Shown: positions 54,406 to 64,000 of the stretch, one piece after another
Numbering within the stretch: position 1 is the stretch's first letter
Layout: every line of letters begins with the position of its first letter
Assembly: GCA_963817435.1 (NCBI GenBank)
Contig: CAWFNY010000001.1
Span: 248,001 to 312,000 of the forward strand
DNA length: 64,000 nucleotides
Origin: JADJOM01 sp963817435
GTDB taxonomy: Bacteria > Gemmatimonadota > Gemmatimonadetes > Gemmatimonadales > GWC2-71-9
Direction: 5' to 3'
Translations under genes and position numbers: made by a program
The notes under the pieces: model-generated
Databases searched by the model: none
Told to the model about the DNA's origin: nothing
The model's input: the letters and a program-made list of their open reading frames with translations, nothing else

Positions 54406-55283
54406 GTGCACGCATCATCGACGGAGTCGCACTCGGCAAGACCATCCGTCAGGAGGTCGCCGAGGAAATCACCCGCCTCAAGGCCCGGGGGATGGCGCCC
54501 GGCCTCGCCGTCGTCCTGGTCGGGGAGGACCCTGCGTCCAGGGCCTACGTGGGCAGCAAGGAGAAGGCGTGCCTCGAGGCGGGGATGAAGTCGGTGAAGA
54601 TCACCCGCGAGGCGACGCTGCCCGAGGCCGATCTCCTCGCCATCGTCGACCAGCTCAACAACGACCCGACGATCCACGGCATTCTCGTCCAGCTGCCGCT
54701 GCCGAAGCACATCAATACCGAGAAGGTGCTGCTGCGCATCGACCCGATGAAGGACGTGGACGGGTTTCACCCGGTGAACGTCGGCAAGCTGGTCATCGGT
54801 GACCCGACCGCGCTCCGCCCCTGCACGCCCTGGGGCGTGATCCAGATGCTGATCCGCAACGGCATCGAGACCAGGGGGGCCAACGCCGTGGTGGTCGGCC
54901 GCAGCACGATCGTGGGCAAGCCGATGGCCAACCTGCTCATCCAGCAGGGACCCGGCGGCGATGCGACGGTGACCGTCTGCCACTCCAAGACCCGCGATCT
55001 TCCGGCCGTCTGCCGCGGCGCCGACATCCTGATCGCGGCGATCGGCAAGGCGGAGTTCGTGCGGGGCAACATGGTGAAGCCTGGGGCGGTCGTCATCGAC
55101 GTGGGGATCAACCGGGTCGACGACGCGTCGCTGCCCAAGGGCTACCGCCTGACGGGCGACGTGGCCTACGCCGAATGCGCCGAGGTCGCCTCCGCCATCA
55201 CCCCGGTCCCGGGCGGCGTGGGGCCGATGACGATCGCCATGCTCATGGCCAACACGCTGCAGGCGATGAAGCAGCGGATGTGA
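54402..55283 (+). CDS. folD: Bifunctional methylene-tetrahydrofolate dehydrogenase/cyclohydrolase
   Basis: The 293-residue FolD has the catalytic SRAYVGSKEKAC motif (Tyr and Lys), VQLPLPKHIN, the PCTPWGV motif and the NADP-binding VVVGRSTIVGKPMANLL, plus a C-terminal PVPGGVGPMTIAMLM. It interconverts 5,10-methylene- and 10-formyl-tetrahydrofolate. It is coupled at both ends (ATGA with rny, GTGA-type with xseA). Confidence 0.97.
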   Translation: MSARIIDGVALGKTIRQEVAEEITRLKARGMAPGLAVVLVGEDPASRAYVGSKEKACLEAGMKSVKITREATLPEADLLAIVDQLNNDPTIHGILVQLPLPKHINTEKVLLRIDPMKDVDGFHPVNVGKLVIGDPTALRPCTPWGVIQMLIRNGIETRGANAVVVGRSTIVGKPMANLLIQQGPGGDATVTVCHSKTRDLPAVCRGADILIAAIGKAEFVRGNMVKPGAVVIDVGINRVDDASLPKGYRLTGDVAYAECAEVASAITPVPGGVGPMTIAMLMANTLQAMKQRM

Positions 55284-56434
55284 GCGGGGAACCGGATCTC
55301 TTCACCCAGGGGGACGCCCCCTGGACGCCCTCGCTGCTCGCCAAGGCGGCCCGCCGGGTGCTGGAGGGTGGCATCGGTCCGCTCTGGGTCCGCGGTGAGG
55401 TGTCGGGCCTCAAGGCCTACCAGAGCGGGCACTGGTACTTCACCATCCGCGATGCCGAGGCGCAGATCCGCTGCGTCATGTGGCGGACCTACTCCGCCCG
55501 GGTGAAGTCCCAGCCGGCGGAGGGCGCCCAGGTCTTCGTGTTCGGCACGCCGACCGTCTGGGAGGAGCGCGGCGAGTTCCGCCTGACGGTGACCGAATTC
55601 CTGGTCACCGACCAGGTCGGTCAGGCGCAGCTCGAACTGGAGCGGATCCGGAAGGCGCTGGAGAAGGACGGGCTCTTCGATCCGGGGAGAAAGCGTCCGC
55701 TGCCCGCACTGCCGGAGCGAATCGCGGTGGTCACCAGCCTCGACGGCGCGGCGCTTCGCGACATCATCACCGTCACCCGCAAGCGCTGGCCGGCGATCGA
55801 ATTGTTTGTCGTCGGGACCAAGGTGCAGGGCGCCGAGGCCCCCGCCGAGGTGGTGCGGGCTCTCGGCATCGTGAACCGGCTGGAACGGATCGACCTCTGC
55901 ATCCTGGCCCGCGGCGGCGGCTCCAAGGAAGACCTCGCGGTCTTCAACACCGAGCCCGTATGCCGCGCGCTCGCGGCGGTGAACGTGCCCACCGTCTCCG
56001 CGGTGGGCCATGAGACCGATATCTCCTTCACCGATCTGATCGCCGACGTGCGCGCCGCCACGCCCTCCGCCGCGATCGAACTCGCCGTTCCCGATCGTGC
56101 CGACCTCGCCCGCCAGGTCGCCGGCCTCGGCCTCAGGCTCGGCAACGCGCTCGGGCGGGGCACCCGGCTCGCGCGGGAGCGGCTCGCCCGCAGCGCCGAC
56201 CGGCTCGAAGCGGCCCTGACGCGCCGCCTCGAAGTGCCGCGTCGCGATCTCGAGCGGCTGGCGGCACAGCTCGATGCGCTCTCTCCGCTCAAGGTGCTCG
56301 AGCGCGGCTACAGTGTGGCGCAGGATGGCGAGGGACGGGTGCTCCGCCGCCGCGCCGACTTCACTCCCGGTTCGCCCTTCACGCTCCGCGTCACGGACGG
56401 AACCGTCCCGGCGCGGGTGGATGATACGCGATGA
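55280..56434 (+). CDS. xseA: Exodeoxyribonuclease VII large subunit
   Basis: The 384-residue protein has an N-terminal OB fold (GPLWVRGEVSGLKAYQSGHWYF), the nuclease domain with ILARGGGSKEDLAVFN and SAVGHETDISFTDLIADVRA, and a helical C-terminus with the KVLERGYSVAQ segment. It is slightly short for XseA but contains all signature motifs. The GTG at 55280 overlaps the folD stop. The enzyme degrades single-stranded DNA with XseB, encoded immediately downstream with a four-base overlap. Confidence 0.95.
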   Translation: MSGEPDLFTQGDAPWTPSLLAKAARRVLEGGIGPLWVRGEVSGLKAYQSGHWYFTIRDAEAQIRCVMWRTYSARVKSQPAEGAQVFVFGTPTVWEERGEFRLTVTEFLVTDQVGQAQLELERIRKALEKDGLFDPGRKRPLPALPERIAVVTSLDGAALRDIITVTRKRWPAIELFVVGTKVQGAEAPAEVVRALGIVNRLERIDLCILARGGGSKEDLAVFNTEPVCRALAAVNVPTVSAVGHETDISFTDLIADVRAATPSAAIELAVPDRADLARQVAGLGLRLGNALGRGTRLARERLARSADRLEAALTRRLEVPRRDLERLAAQLDALSPLKVLERGYSVAQDGEGRVLRRRADFTPGSPFTLRVTDGTVPARVDDTR

Positions 56435-56694
56435 CTCCGCGCAGCAAGGAACCGAAGTACGCCCCCGAGGAACGCGCCTCACTCGCCGAGGACCTGCGAC
56501 GGCTCGAGGAGATCGTGCGCCAGCTGGAGCGCGAGGATGGCGATCTCGACCAGTCGCTGCTGCTGTTCGAGGAGGGCGTCGGCCGCCTGCGCAGCGCCCG
56601 CGGCCGCCTCGGCGAGGCCGAGGCGCGCGTGAAGAAGGTGCTGGAGGATGCGGAAGGCACGCTGCGCGCGGAGGAACTCGACGGTGGGACCTGA
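56431..56694 (+). CDS. xseB: Exodeoxyribonuclease VII small subunit
   Basis: The 87-residue helical protein has the XseB pattern LEEIVRQLEREDGDLDQSL and LLFEEGVGRLRSA. It forms the elongated helical complex with XseA. It overlaps xseA by four bases and the prenyl synthase GTG start by eleven, so all three are co-translated, the standard xseA-xseB-ispA order. Confidence 0.93.
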   Translation: MTPRSKEPKYAPEERASLAEDLRRLEEIVRQLEREDGDLDQSLLLFEEGVGRLRSARGRLGEAEARVKKVLEDAEGTLRAEELDGGT

Positions 56695-57583
56695 CGTCGC
56701 GCTCATCCTTGCGGAAGCCCGCGAGCGGGTGGACGGGCTGCTGGGCGCCTGGAGTGAGCGGGTGCAGGCCATCGTGCCGGGGCGGACCGGAGAAGCGCTG
56801 GGCTATTCGCTCACTACCCCCGGCAAGCGGGTGCGTGCGGCGCTGGTGCTGTCGGCCTATCGCTCGGCCGGCGGAATATCGCCCGCGATCGCCGCGGTGG
56901 CCGCCGCCGTGGAGACGGTGCACACCTATTCGCTGGTGCACGACGATCTCCCCTGCATGGACGACGACGATCTCCGCCGGGGCCGGGCCACCACCCACCG
57001 GGCCTACGATGTGCCGACCGCGACCCGGGTCGGCTTCCTGCTGGTGCCGGTCGCGGCGCTGGTGCTGGCGCAGGCGGCGAAGGATCTGGTGCTCTCTCCC
57101 GCGCTGCTCGGCCGCATGGCCCGGGAGCTGTTCGAGTCAGGCGGCATCGAGGGGATGGTCGGTGGCCAGTGGCTCGATCTCGAGGCCGAGCGAAAGACGC
57201 TCGACCACGACGGCCTGATCGCGGTGCACCGGGGCAAGACCGGCGCCCTCATCCGTGCCGCCTGCATGCTCGGCGGGCTCGCCGCGGAGGCGCCGAGGCC
57301 CACGATCGAGGCGCTGGCCGGCTACGGTCACGAGATCGGCCTCGCCTTCCAGATCGCCGACGACGTGCTGGACGTCACCGCGACCAGTGCACAACTTGGC
57401 AAGACCGCCGGCCGCGACGCCGCGCTGGCGAAATCCACCTACGTCAGCGTCCTGGGCGTGGATCGGGCGCGCTCCGAGGCGGCGGCCCTCGCCAGCCACG
57501 CCATCCGCCACCTTGAACAAGCCGGGGTGCCGACGGCGACCCTCGGCGCGCTGGCGCACTATATTGTGAGCAGGAAGTCCTGA
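56684..57583 (+). CDS. ispA: Polyprenyl (farnesyl/geranylgeranyl) diphosphate synthase
   Basis: The 299-residue all-helical synthase has the first Asp-rich motif HDDLPCMDDDDLRRGR, the GKTGALIRAAC segment and the second Asp-rich motif FQIADDVLDVT. It condenses isopentenyl diphosphate with allylic diphosphates. The usual GDALL segment after the first motif is replaced by TRVGFLLVPVAALVL, an unusual variation near the active-site helix. The GTG at 56684 gives the family-like start. It lies between xseB and dxs, the common isoprenoid arrangement. Chain length (C15 or C20) cannot be read with confidence. Confidence 0.88.
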   Translation: MGPDVALILAEARERVDGLLGAWSERVQAIVPGRTGEALGYSLTTPGKRVRAALVLSAYRSAGGISPAIAAVAAAVETVHTYSLVHDDLPCMDDDDLRRGRATTHRAYDVPTATRVGFLLVPVAALVLAQAAKDLVLSPALLGRMARELFESGGIEGMVGGQWLDLEAERKTLDHDGLIAVHRGKTGALIRAACMLGGLAAEAPRPTIEALAGYGHEIGLAFQIADDVLDVTATSAQLGKTAGRDAALAKSTYVSVLGVDRARSEAAALASHAIRHLEQAGVPTATLGALAHYIVSRKS

Positions 57584-57634
57584 CTCGGCACGCGCAGCAC
57601 TGAGGCAACCGCCACCAACCCGGGTTGCACGACC

Positions 57635-59533
57635 ATGAGCCTACTCGACACGATCAAGTCCCCCGCCGACCTCAAACGCATCCCGCGGGAGCAGCTCCCG
57701 GAGCTCGCCCAGGAGATGCGCGAGCGGCTGATCGACTGCTGCTCCCGGACCGGCGGCCACATCGGGGCCAGTCTCGGCGTGGTCGAGCTGTCGATCGCGC
57801 TGCTGTACGAGTTCGATGTTCCAGCGGACAAGGTCGTCTGGGACGTGGGCCATCAGGCCTACGCCTGGAAACTGCTCACCGGCCGCAACGATCGCTTCCC
57901 CACGCTGCGCCAGACCGGCGGCATCTCCGGCTTCCTCAAGACTTCCGAGAGCGAGTACGACGCCTTCGGCGCCGGCCACGCCGGGACCGCCATGTCCGCC
58001 GCCCTCGGCATGGCAACCGCGCGCGACCTCCGGGGCGGGACCAACAAGGTCGTCGCGGTCGTCGGCGACGGCGCACTCACCTGCGGCCTGTCCTATGAGG
58101 GCATGAACAACGCGGGACACTCGGATCGCGACGTCATTCTGATCGTCAACGACAACGGCATGTCGATCTCGCCCAATGTCGGCGCGATCAGCAAGACCCT
58201 CGGCACCATCGCGGCGAGCCCGGCGACCAACCGGCTCCGCGAGCACATCAAGCACTGGACCCTCCGGCTCGGCAAGGTCTTCGGGCCGGAGGTGATCGAC
58301 TTCGCGAAGAACCTGGAGGAGAGCGCCAAGAACCTCTTCTCCGACGGCATGTTCTTCGAGGAACTCGGCTTCCGCTACTTCGGCCCGATCGACGGCCACG
58401 ATCTCCGCAAGCTGGTGGACACCTTCCATTTCGTGAAGCCGATGACCGGCCCGCGGGTGATCCATGTGATCACCGAGAAGGGGAAGGGCTTCGCGCTCGC
58501 GGAGAACAACAAGGAGAAGTGGCACGGGCTCGCCGCCTACGATCCCGAGACGGGGGAGCCGCGCAAGAAGTCGAGCGGCCCGCCGACCTGGACCCAGGTC
58601 TTCGGGGACGCCCTGACGGAACTGGCCGCGGTCCATCCCGACCTCGTCGCCATCACCGCGGCGATGCCGAGCGGCACCGGCACCAGCATCTTCCAGAAGC
58701 GGTGGCCGGAGCGCTTCTTCGACGTCGGCATCGCCGAGGGGCACGCCGTGACCTTCGCGGGCGGCCTCGCGACGCAGGGTATCCGTCCGGTGTGCGCCAT
58801 CTACAGCACCTTCCTGCAGCGGGCCTACGACAACGTCATCCACGACATCGCCGTACAGCACCTGCCGGTGGTTTTCTGCATGGACCGCGCGGGCCTGGTC
58901 GGGGAAGACGGGCAGACCCACATGGGGCTCTACGATATCGCCTACATGCTGGCCGTGCCGGAGATGACGGTCACCGCGCCCAAGGACGGCGATGAGCTCA
59001 TCGGCCTGCTGAAGACGGCGCTGGTCCATGAGGGCGGCCCGTTCTGCACCCGCTATCCGCGCGACAAGGTGCCCTTCGATGTCAGCCCCGTCGCATCGAT
59101 CAGTCCGGTGCCGTACGGCACCTGGGAGCAGCTTCGCGACGGCAAGGACGTGGCGATTCTCGCGGTCGGCACGATGGTGCAGCCCAGCCTCCAGGCGGCC
59201 GAGCAGCTCGCGGCGGAGGGCATCGACGCGACCGTCGTCAACTGCCGGTTCATCAAGCCGATGGATTCGGCGATGCTGCAGATGCTCGCGGCCCAGCACC
59301 GGACCCTGGTCACCGTCGAGGAGGGGACGATCGTCAATGGCTTCGGGGCCTACCTCTCCGAGACGCTGCAGACCACCCACCCCGAAGTGCGGGTCATCGC
59401 CCTCGGCGTGCCGGACAAACTGGTTGAGCAGGCGCCGCGGACCGAACAGCTCGAGTCCTTCGGCCTCACCGCCGGCGGGATCGCCCGCCGCCTGCGCGCG
59501 CTCCACAGCGAGGAGGGCGTCGAAGCACGATGA
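57635..59533 (+). CDS. dxs: 1-deoxy-D-xylulose-5-phosphate synthase
   Basis: The 632-residue thiamine-diphosphate enzyme has GHQAYAWKLLTGR near the N-terminus, the ThDP motif GDGALTCGLSYEGMNNAG, the transketolase pyrimidine-binding domain with YSTFLQRAYDNVIHDI and DRAGLVGEDGQTHMG, and a C-terminal transketolase domain. It makes the first MEP-pathway intermediate from pyruvate and glyceraldehyde 3-phosphate. A palindrome (CAACCCGGGTTG) lies in the short leader. The ATG at 57635 has no obvious Shine-Dalgarno. The stop overlaps nadK. Confidence 0.97.
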   Translation: MSLLDTIKSPADLKRIPREQLPELAQEMRERLIDCCSRTGGHIGASLGVVELSIALLYEFDVPADKVVWDVGHQAYAWKLLTGRNDRFPTLRQTGGISGFLKTSESEYDAFGAGHAGTAMSAALGMATARDLRGGTNKVVAVVGDGALTCGLSYEGMNNAGHSDRDVILIVNDNGMSISPNVGAISKTLGTIAASPATNRLREHIKHWTLRLGKVFGPEVIDFAKNLEESAKNLFSDGMFFEELGFRYFGPIDGHDLRKLVDTFHFVKPMTGPRVIHVITEKGKGFALAENNKEKWHGLAAYDPETGEPRKKSSGPPTWTQVFGDALTELAAVHPDLVAITAAMPSGTGTSIFQKRWPERFFDVGIAEGHAVTFAGGLATQGIRPVCAIYSTFLQRAYDNVIHDIAVQHLPVVFCMDRAGLVGEDGQTHMGLYDIAYMLAVPEMTVTAPKDGDELIGLLKTALVHEGGPFCTRYPRDKVPFDVSPVASISPVPYGTWEQLRDGKDVAILAVGTMVQPSLQAAEQLAAEGIDATVVNCRFIKPMDSAMLQMLAAQHRTLVTVEEGTIVNGFGAYLSETLQTTHPEVRVIALGVPDKLVEQAPRTEQLESFGLTAGGIARRLRALHSEEGVEAR

Positions 59534-60395
59534 AGGTCGGGGTTGTCGGAAATCCTCGCTATGCCGACCTCCGGTCGCTGCTGCGTGAGCTGGCGGACCT
59601 CTCGCCCTCACGCGGCATTCGACTCCTCACCGAACCCAGCCTCGTCCCCCTGTGGGACGACGTGCTCCCGCTCCTCGACCAGGACGTCCCGGACGTCCTC
59701 ATCACCTTCGGTGGCGACGGCACCCTGCTCAGGGGCGCCCGCCTCCTTCACGGCCGTGAAGTGCCCATCCTCGGCGTCAATCTCGGCCGCGTCGGGTTCC
59801 TCACCACCTCCACCCGCGAGAAGCTCGGCGAAGCCCTCGACGCCGTAATCAGCGGCCGCTACGTCCTCGAGCGGCGGCTCTCGCTCCACGCCACCATCAT
59901 CAGCGATGAGGGCGGGGTGCGGAACGAGCAGATCGCCCTCAACGACGTCGCCATCCACAAGTCGGGCGTGGCCCGCGTGGTCAGGGTCCGGGTCAGTATC
60001 GATGGAGAGGATCTGGGCCCCTACAGCGCCGACGGCATCGTCGTGGCCAGCCCGACCGGATCCACCGCCTACTCGCTCTCTGCCGGCGGCCCCATCGTCG
60101 CCCCCGGTGTCGAGGCGATGATCGTGACACCGGTCTGCGCCCACACCCTCGCGGTGCGGCCGGTCGTGGTGCCGCCTGACGCGACGATCTGCGTGGAACC
60201 GGTCTCGCCCGGTGCCGATGACCTGCTGGTCTCCTACGACGGCCAGCTCGGCACCACCCTCACGATCGGTGACCGGGTCTACGTCCGGCGCGCGACCTCC
60301 TCGGTGCTTTTGATCCGTCTCGGGTCCGAAGGGTACTTCACCCGCATGCGACAGAAGCTCAATTGGGGCGACCTGTCGGAGCGGGAGGTCATCCG

Positions 60396-60399
<4 letters not shown>
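59530..60399 (+). CDS. nadK: NAD kinase
   Basis: The 289-residue protein has the diagnostic GGDGTLLRGAR motif, LGVNLGRVGFLT, NEQIALNDVAIHK and PTGSTAYSLSAGGPIV. It phosphorylates NAD to NADP. It is coupled at both ends by ATGA overlaps (dxs and recN); nadK-recN is a common pair. The length is normal. Confidence 0.97.
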
Positions 60400-62054
<1,655 letters not shown>

Positions 62055-62073
62055 TTCACACGTCCGCGTACGC

Positions 62074-62115
62074 CCCTCTTCCCTCTTCCCTCTTCCCTCT
62101 TCCCTCTTCCCTCTT
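62074..62115 (+). repeat. Heptanucleotide tandem repeat (CCCTCTT)6
   Basis: Six perfect copies of CCCTCTT fill the 70-base gap between the convergent recN and permease genes, followed by a partial copy (CCCTT). On the minus strand it reads AAGAGGG. Such arrays are prone to copy-number change; no coding role is seen. Confidence 0.95.
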
Positions 62116-62124
62116 CCCTTCGCA

Positions 62125-63201
62125 CTACCTCCCCAGCATCTCCGCAAATACGGCCAGCCGCTCCGACCGATCGCAGATGATCTTGAGCGTCACCAGAATC
62201 GGCACCGAAAGCACCGCGCCGGGTACGCCCCAGATCCACAGCCAGAAGAGGAACCCCAGGAAGATGGCCAGCGGATTCAGCGGCAGCCGCCGTCCGAGCA
62301 GGTGGGGCGTGAGCAGGTTCGCCTCGATCGCGTGCAGGGCGAGGTAGCAGAGCGGCGGCAGAAGGGCCGACGCGGCGTCCGGCAGGGTGATCAGCGCGAC
62401 CATCGCAAGCAGCCCGGCCATGACCACCGGGCCGAAGTAGGGCATGAAGTTGAGCACGGCCGCGACCGCTCCGAGCAGCACCGGCGTCGGCATGCCGAAC
62501 AGCGCCATGATGATCGCCGTCAGCAGCCCGATGCCGATGTTGATCGCGGTGACCGCGATCAGGTACCGTGAGATCTGCGACTCGGCCTCCGACACGATCC
62601 CCAGCAGCCGCTCCGACTGCTCCCGCGGCAGCACCCGCGGCAGCCTCCGCATGAGCGAGCCGCCTGACGAGAGGAAGAAGAACGTCAGCACCATGGTGAT
62701 GAGCAGCCCCGCCGCGAAGGACCACGCTCCTCCCAGGATGATCTCACTCAGGCTCGGCTCCTTGATCGCCACCTGCGGTGTGTCGGAACTGGTGACATCG
62801 GCGATCTGGTTGACCTGCTGGGCGGTGCGGGTGACGCTCTCGATGGAGCGGAGCAGCCGCCGGACCCTGGTGTCGAGCTTCTTGAGATCCTGGGGCGCGC
62901 GGGCGACCCAGTCCGCGGCCGGCGTCCACAGTTCGTACCCGGTCACCGAGATGCCGGTCGCCAGGAGAAGCAGCACCAGCGCCGGGGCCGCGGCGCCACG
63001 GATATGGATCCGGTGCAGCAGGCGGACGAGCGGCGTCAGCAGCAGCGAGAGGAACAGCGCCAGCACGATCGGCAGGAAGAGGTCGCGCGCGAGGTGGAGG
63101 GTGTAGAAGACCGCGAGCACGAAGAGTCCGGTGATCGCCACCGAGCGCAGCTCTGCTGGGCGAAACCGGGAGGGCGGTGCGGCGGGTCGCGGCGTGGTCA
63201 T
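62125..63201 (-). CDS. AI-2E family permease
   Basis: The 358-residue membrane protein has the AI-2E transporter layout: two N-terminal helices, a central soluble segment (about 95-165), then five or six helices with GMPTPVLLGAVAAVLNFMPY and HAIEANLLTPHLLGRRLPLN, the family's best signature. The family covers autoinducer-2 exporters as well as Na+/H+ antiporter-like members, so the substrate is open. The ATG at 63201 is eight bases from the stop of the upstream outer-membrane gene, so the two are probably co-transcribed. Confidence 0.9.
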   Translation of the reverse strand: MTTPRPAAPPSRFRPAELRSVAITGLFVLAVFYTLHLARDLFLPIVLALFLSLLLTPLVRLLHRIHIRGAAAPALVLLLLATGISVTGYELWTPAADWVARAPQDLKKLDTRVRRLLRSIESVTRTAQQVNQIADVTSSDTPQVAIKEPSLSEIILGGAWSFAAGLLITMVLTFFFLSSGGSLMRRLPRVLPREQSERLLGIVSEAESQISRYLIAVTAINIGIGLLTAIIMALFGMPTPVLLGAVAAVLNFMPYFGPVVMAGLLAMVALITLPDAASALLPPLCYLALHAIEANLLTPHLLGRRLPLNPLAIFLGFLFWLWIWGVPGAVLSVPILVTLKIICDRSERLAVFAEMLGR

Positions 63202-63209
63202 CGGATCCC

Positions 63210-64000
63210 TCAGCGCCAGATGCGCTGATACCAGCGGATCTCGAGGCGGGTGCTACGGAATTTCGGCACCCGATCCCCGGTGCCGCGGACGACGGCGGTG
63301 TAGGTCCATGACGCATCGATCGGCCAGCCGCACTTGCGGCCCGGCTCGCATTCGTGCGGCGAGCGTCCGACGTAGGTCACGCCGATCCCCGTCGCGAGCG
63401 CGGTGCGGCTCGCCAGGGAGAGGATGTTCGGGTCGAGGCCGGCGATCGCGTCCGACGGCTGGTCGTAGGCGTAGCGGTCCGAGCCGACCCGCTGGTAATC
63501 GGCCTGGCCGTGGATCGCGAGATTCCGCGCCAGCCGGAAATACGGCTGAACGCCGAGGGAGAGAATGTCGCCGGCGTTGAAGCGCAGGTTGCTCAGCCGG
63601 CTGGCGTCGGGGTACGCCTCACTCGGGGTCGCGAGCCGGCGCACCCGGAGCGCCGCAAAGCGGACCAGGTATCCACCGGTGAAGCGGGCGCCCCAGCGGC
63701 TGGTGGAAACGTCGGCGGTGCCTGACATACCCGCCTCGTAGCGGCCGTTGCCAGTGCCGACATCGAGCAGGTTGTTGGGGTTGTCCCGCTGGCCGGTCGG
63801 CAGCCGGAGCAGTCCGGAGATCGCGAAGCGGAACCCGCCGGTCTTCCCCGGCCGGTCGAAGTCATCGACGAGGGTGTAGGTGGCGCCCACGTCCATGTCG
63901 CCCATCCGCGCGATCTTCGCCTCCGCGAGCGGGAAGGCCGCGATGGGCCCGAGCTGGTCGCCGACGGCAGTCGCGAATTCGGCGTCCGTCAGCCGGCTGG
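63210..64000 (-). CDS. Putative outer-membrane beta-barrel protein, 5' end cut by window
   Basis: The frame is open to the right window edge; about 263 C-terminal residues are visible. Alternating aromatic/polar strands (VGATYTLVDDFD, GARFTGGYLVRFAAL, ILSLGVQPYFRLARNLAIH) and a C-terminal WYQRIWR aromatic end suggest a beta-barrel. A Cys pair in HECEPGRKCGWP may form a disulphide loop. No specific family is recognised. It is upstream of, and close to, the AI-2E permease gene. Confidence 0.65.
   Translation of the reverse strand, partial: SRLTDAEFATAVGDQLGPIAAFPLAEAKIARMGDMDVGATYTLVDDFDRPGKTGGFRFAISGLLRLPTGQRDNPNNLLDVGTGNGRYEAGMSGTADVSTSRWGARFTGGYLVRFAALRVRRLATPSEAYPDASRLSNLRFNAGDILSLGVQPYFRLARNLAIHGQADYQRVGSDRYAYDQPSDAIAGLDPNILSLASRTALATGIGVTYVGRSPHECEPGRKCGWPIDASWTYTAVVRGTGDRVPKFRSTRLEIRWYQRIWR

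Overview
The window is high-GC bacterial chromosome, densely coded, with many 1-4 base stop/start overlaps and frequent GTG/TTG starts. A SusC/SusD pair in a very GC-rich genome, a SpoIIE/STAS/RsbW regulatory trio, and the order infC-rpmI-rplT-pheS-pheT-(coiled coil)-zapA-rny-folD-xseA-xseB-prenyl synthase-dxs-nadK-recN point to a Gemmatimonadota-like organism. That assignment is an inference from gene content and style; no rRNA or tRNA gene is present to test it. I found no CRISPR array, insertion sequence, prophage or integrase.

Layout. (1) 1-3945: a membrane-stress cluster of a Vps4/SpoVK-class AAA ATPase (cut by the window edge), a PspA/IM30 protein and an unusual membrane-anchored solute-binding/OmpA fusion, closed by a strong terminator. 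(2) 4004-13055: information-processing genes rpsU, mutS2, dnaG, a COG1579 zinc-ribbon protein, recJ, rsmD, coaD and pta, mostly translationally coupled. (3) 13120-15500: a partner-switching signalling module (STAS antagonist, anti-sigma-type kinase, GAF-PP2C phosphatase). (4) 15497-19972: rsmA, the redox regulator rex with a textbook operator, arginine deiminase, a DEDDh exonuclease and a metallo-beta-lactamase-fold hydrolase. (5) 20562-45751: a polysaccharide utilisation region. SusC and SusD are followed by two GH13 enzymes, a GH2 beta-galactosidase-type enzyme, a large clan GH-A enzyme and a 5'-truncated GH53 galactanase remnant. A divergent sodium-solute symporter cluster comes next, then GH97, MalQ, an SLC45-like transporter and a GH13 in one operon, and finally a convergent GH13 lipoprotein. 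Together these imply outer-membrane capture of starch-like glucans, periplasmic cleavage, import and cytosolic MalQ processing, plus a beta-galactan branch. (6) 45871-47102: lspA and a membrane protein. (7) 47145-62054: the infC-to-recN housekeeping superoperon. (8) 62125-64000: an AI-2E family permease and an outer-membrane protein cut by the window edge.

Two points govern how the window should be read. First, infC has no ATG/GTG/TTG start. It appears to start at CTG with a good ribosome-binding site, behind a leader that carries an intrinsic terminator, which suggests attenuation plus start-codon autoregulation. Second, several certain genes (coaD, the phosphatase, rex) are each broken by one extra base, and the SusC/SusD and GH53 segments carry dense indels while protein similarity resumes after each one. 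Assembly or sequencing indels are more likely than biological decay, so these genes should be treated as probably intact in the organism until reads are checked.

The most attractive candidate for an undescribed system is the 5' cluster. PspA belongs to the bacterial ESCRT-III-like family, and here it sits directly behind an AAA ATPase of the class that remodels ESCRT-III in eukaryotes and archaea, and in front of a periplasmic sensor-like fusion protein.
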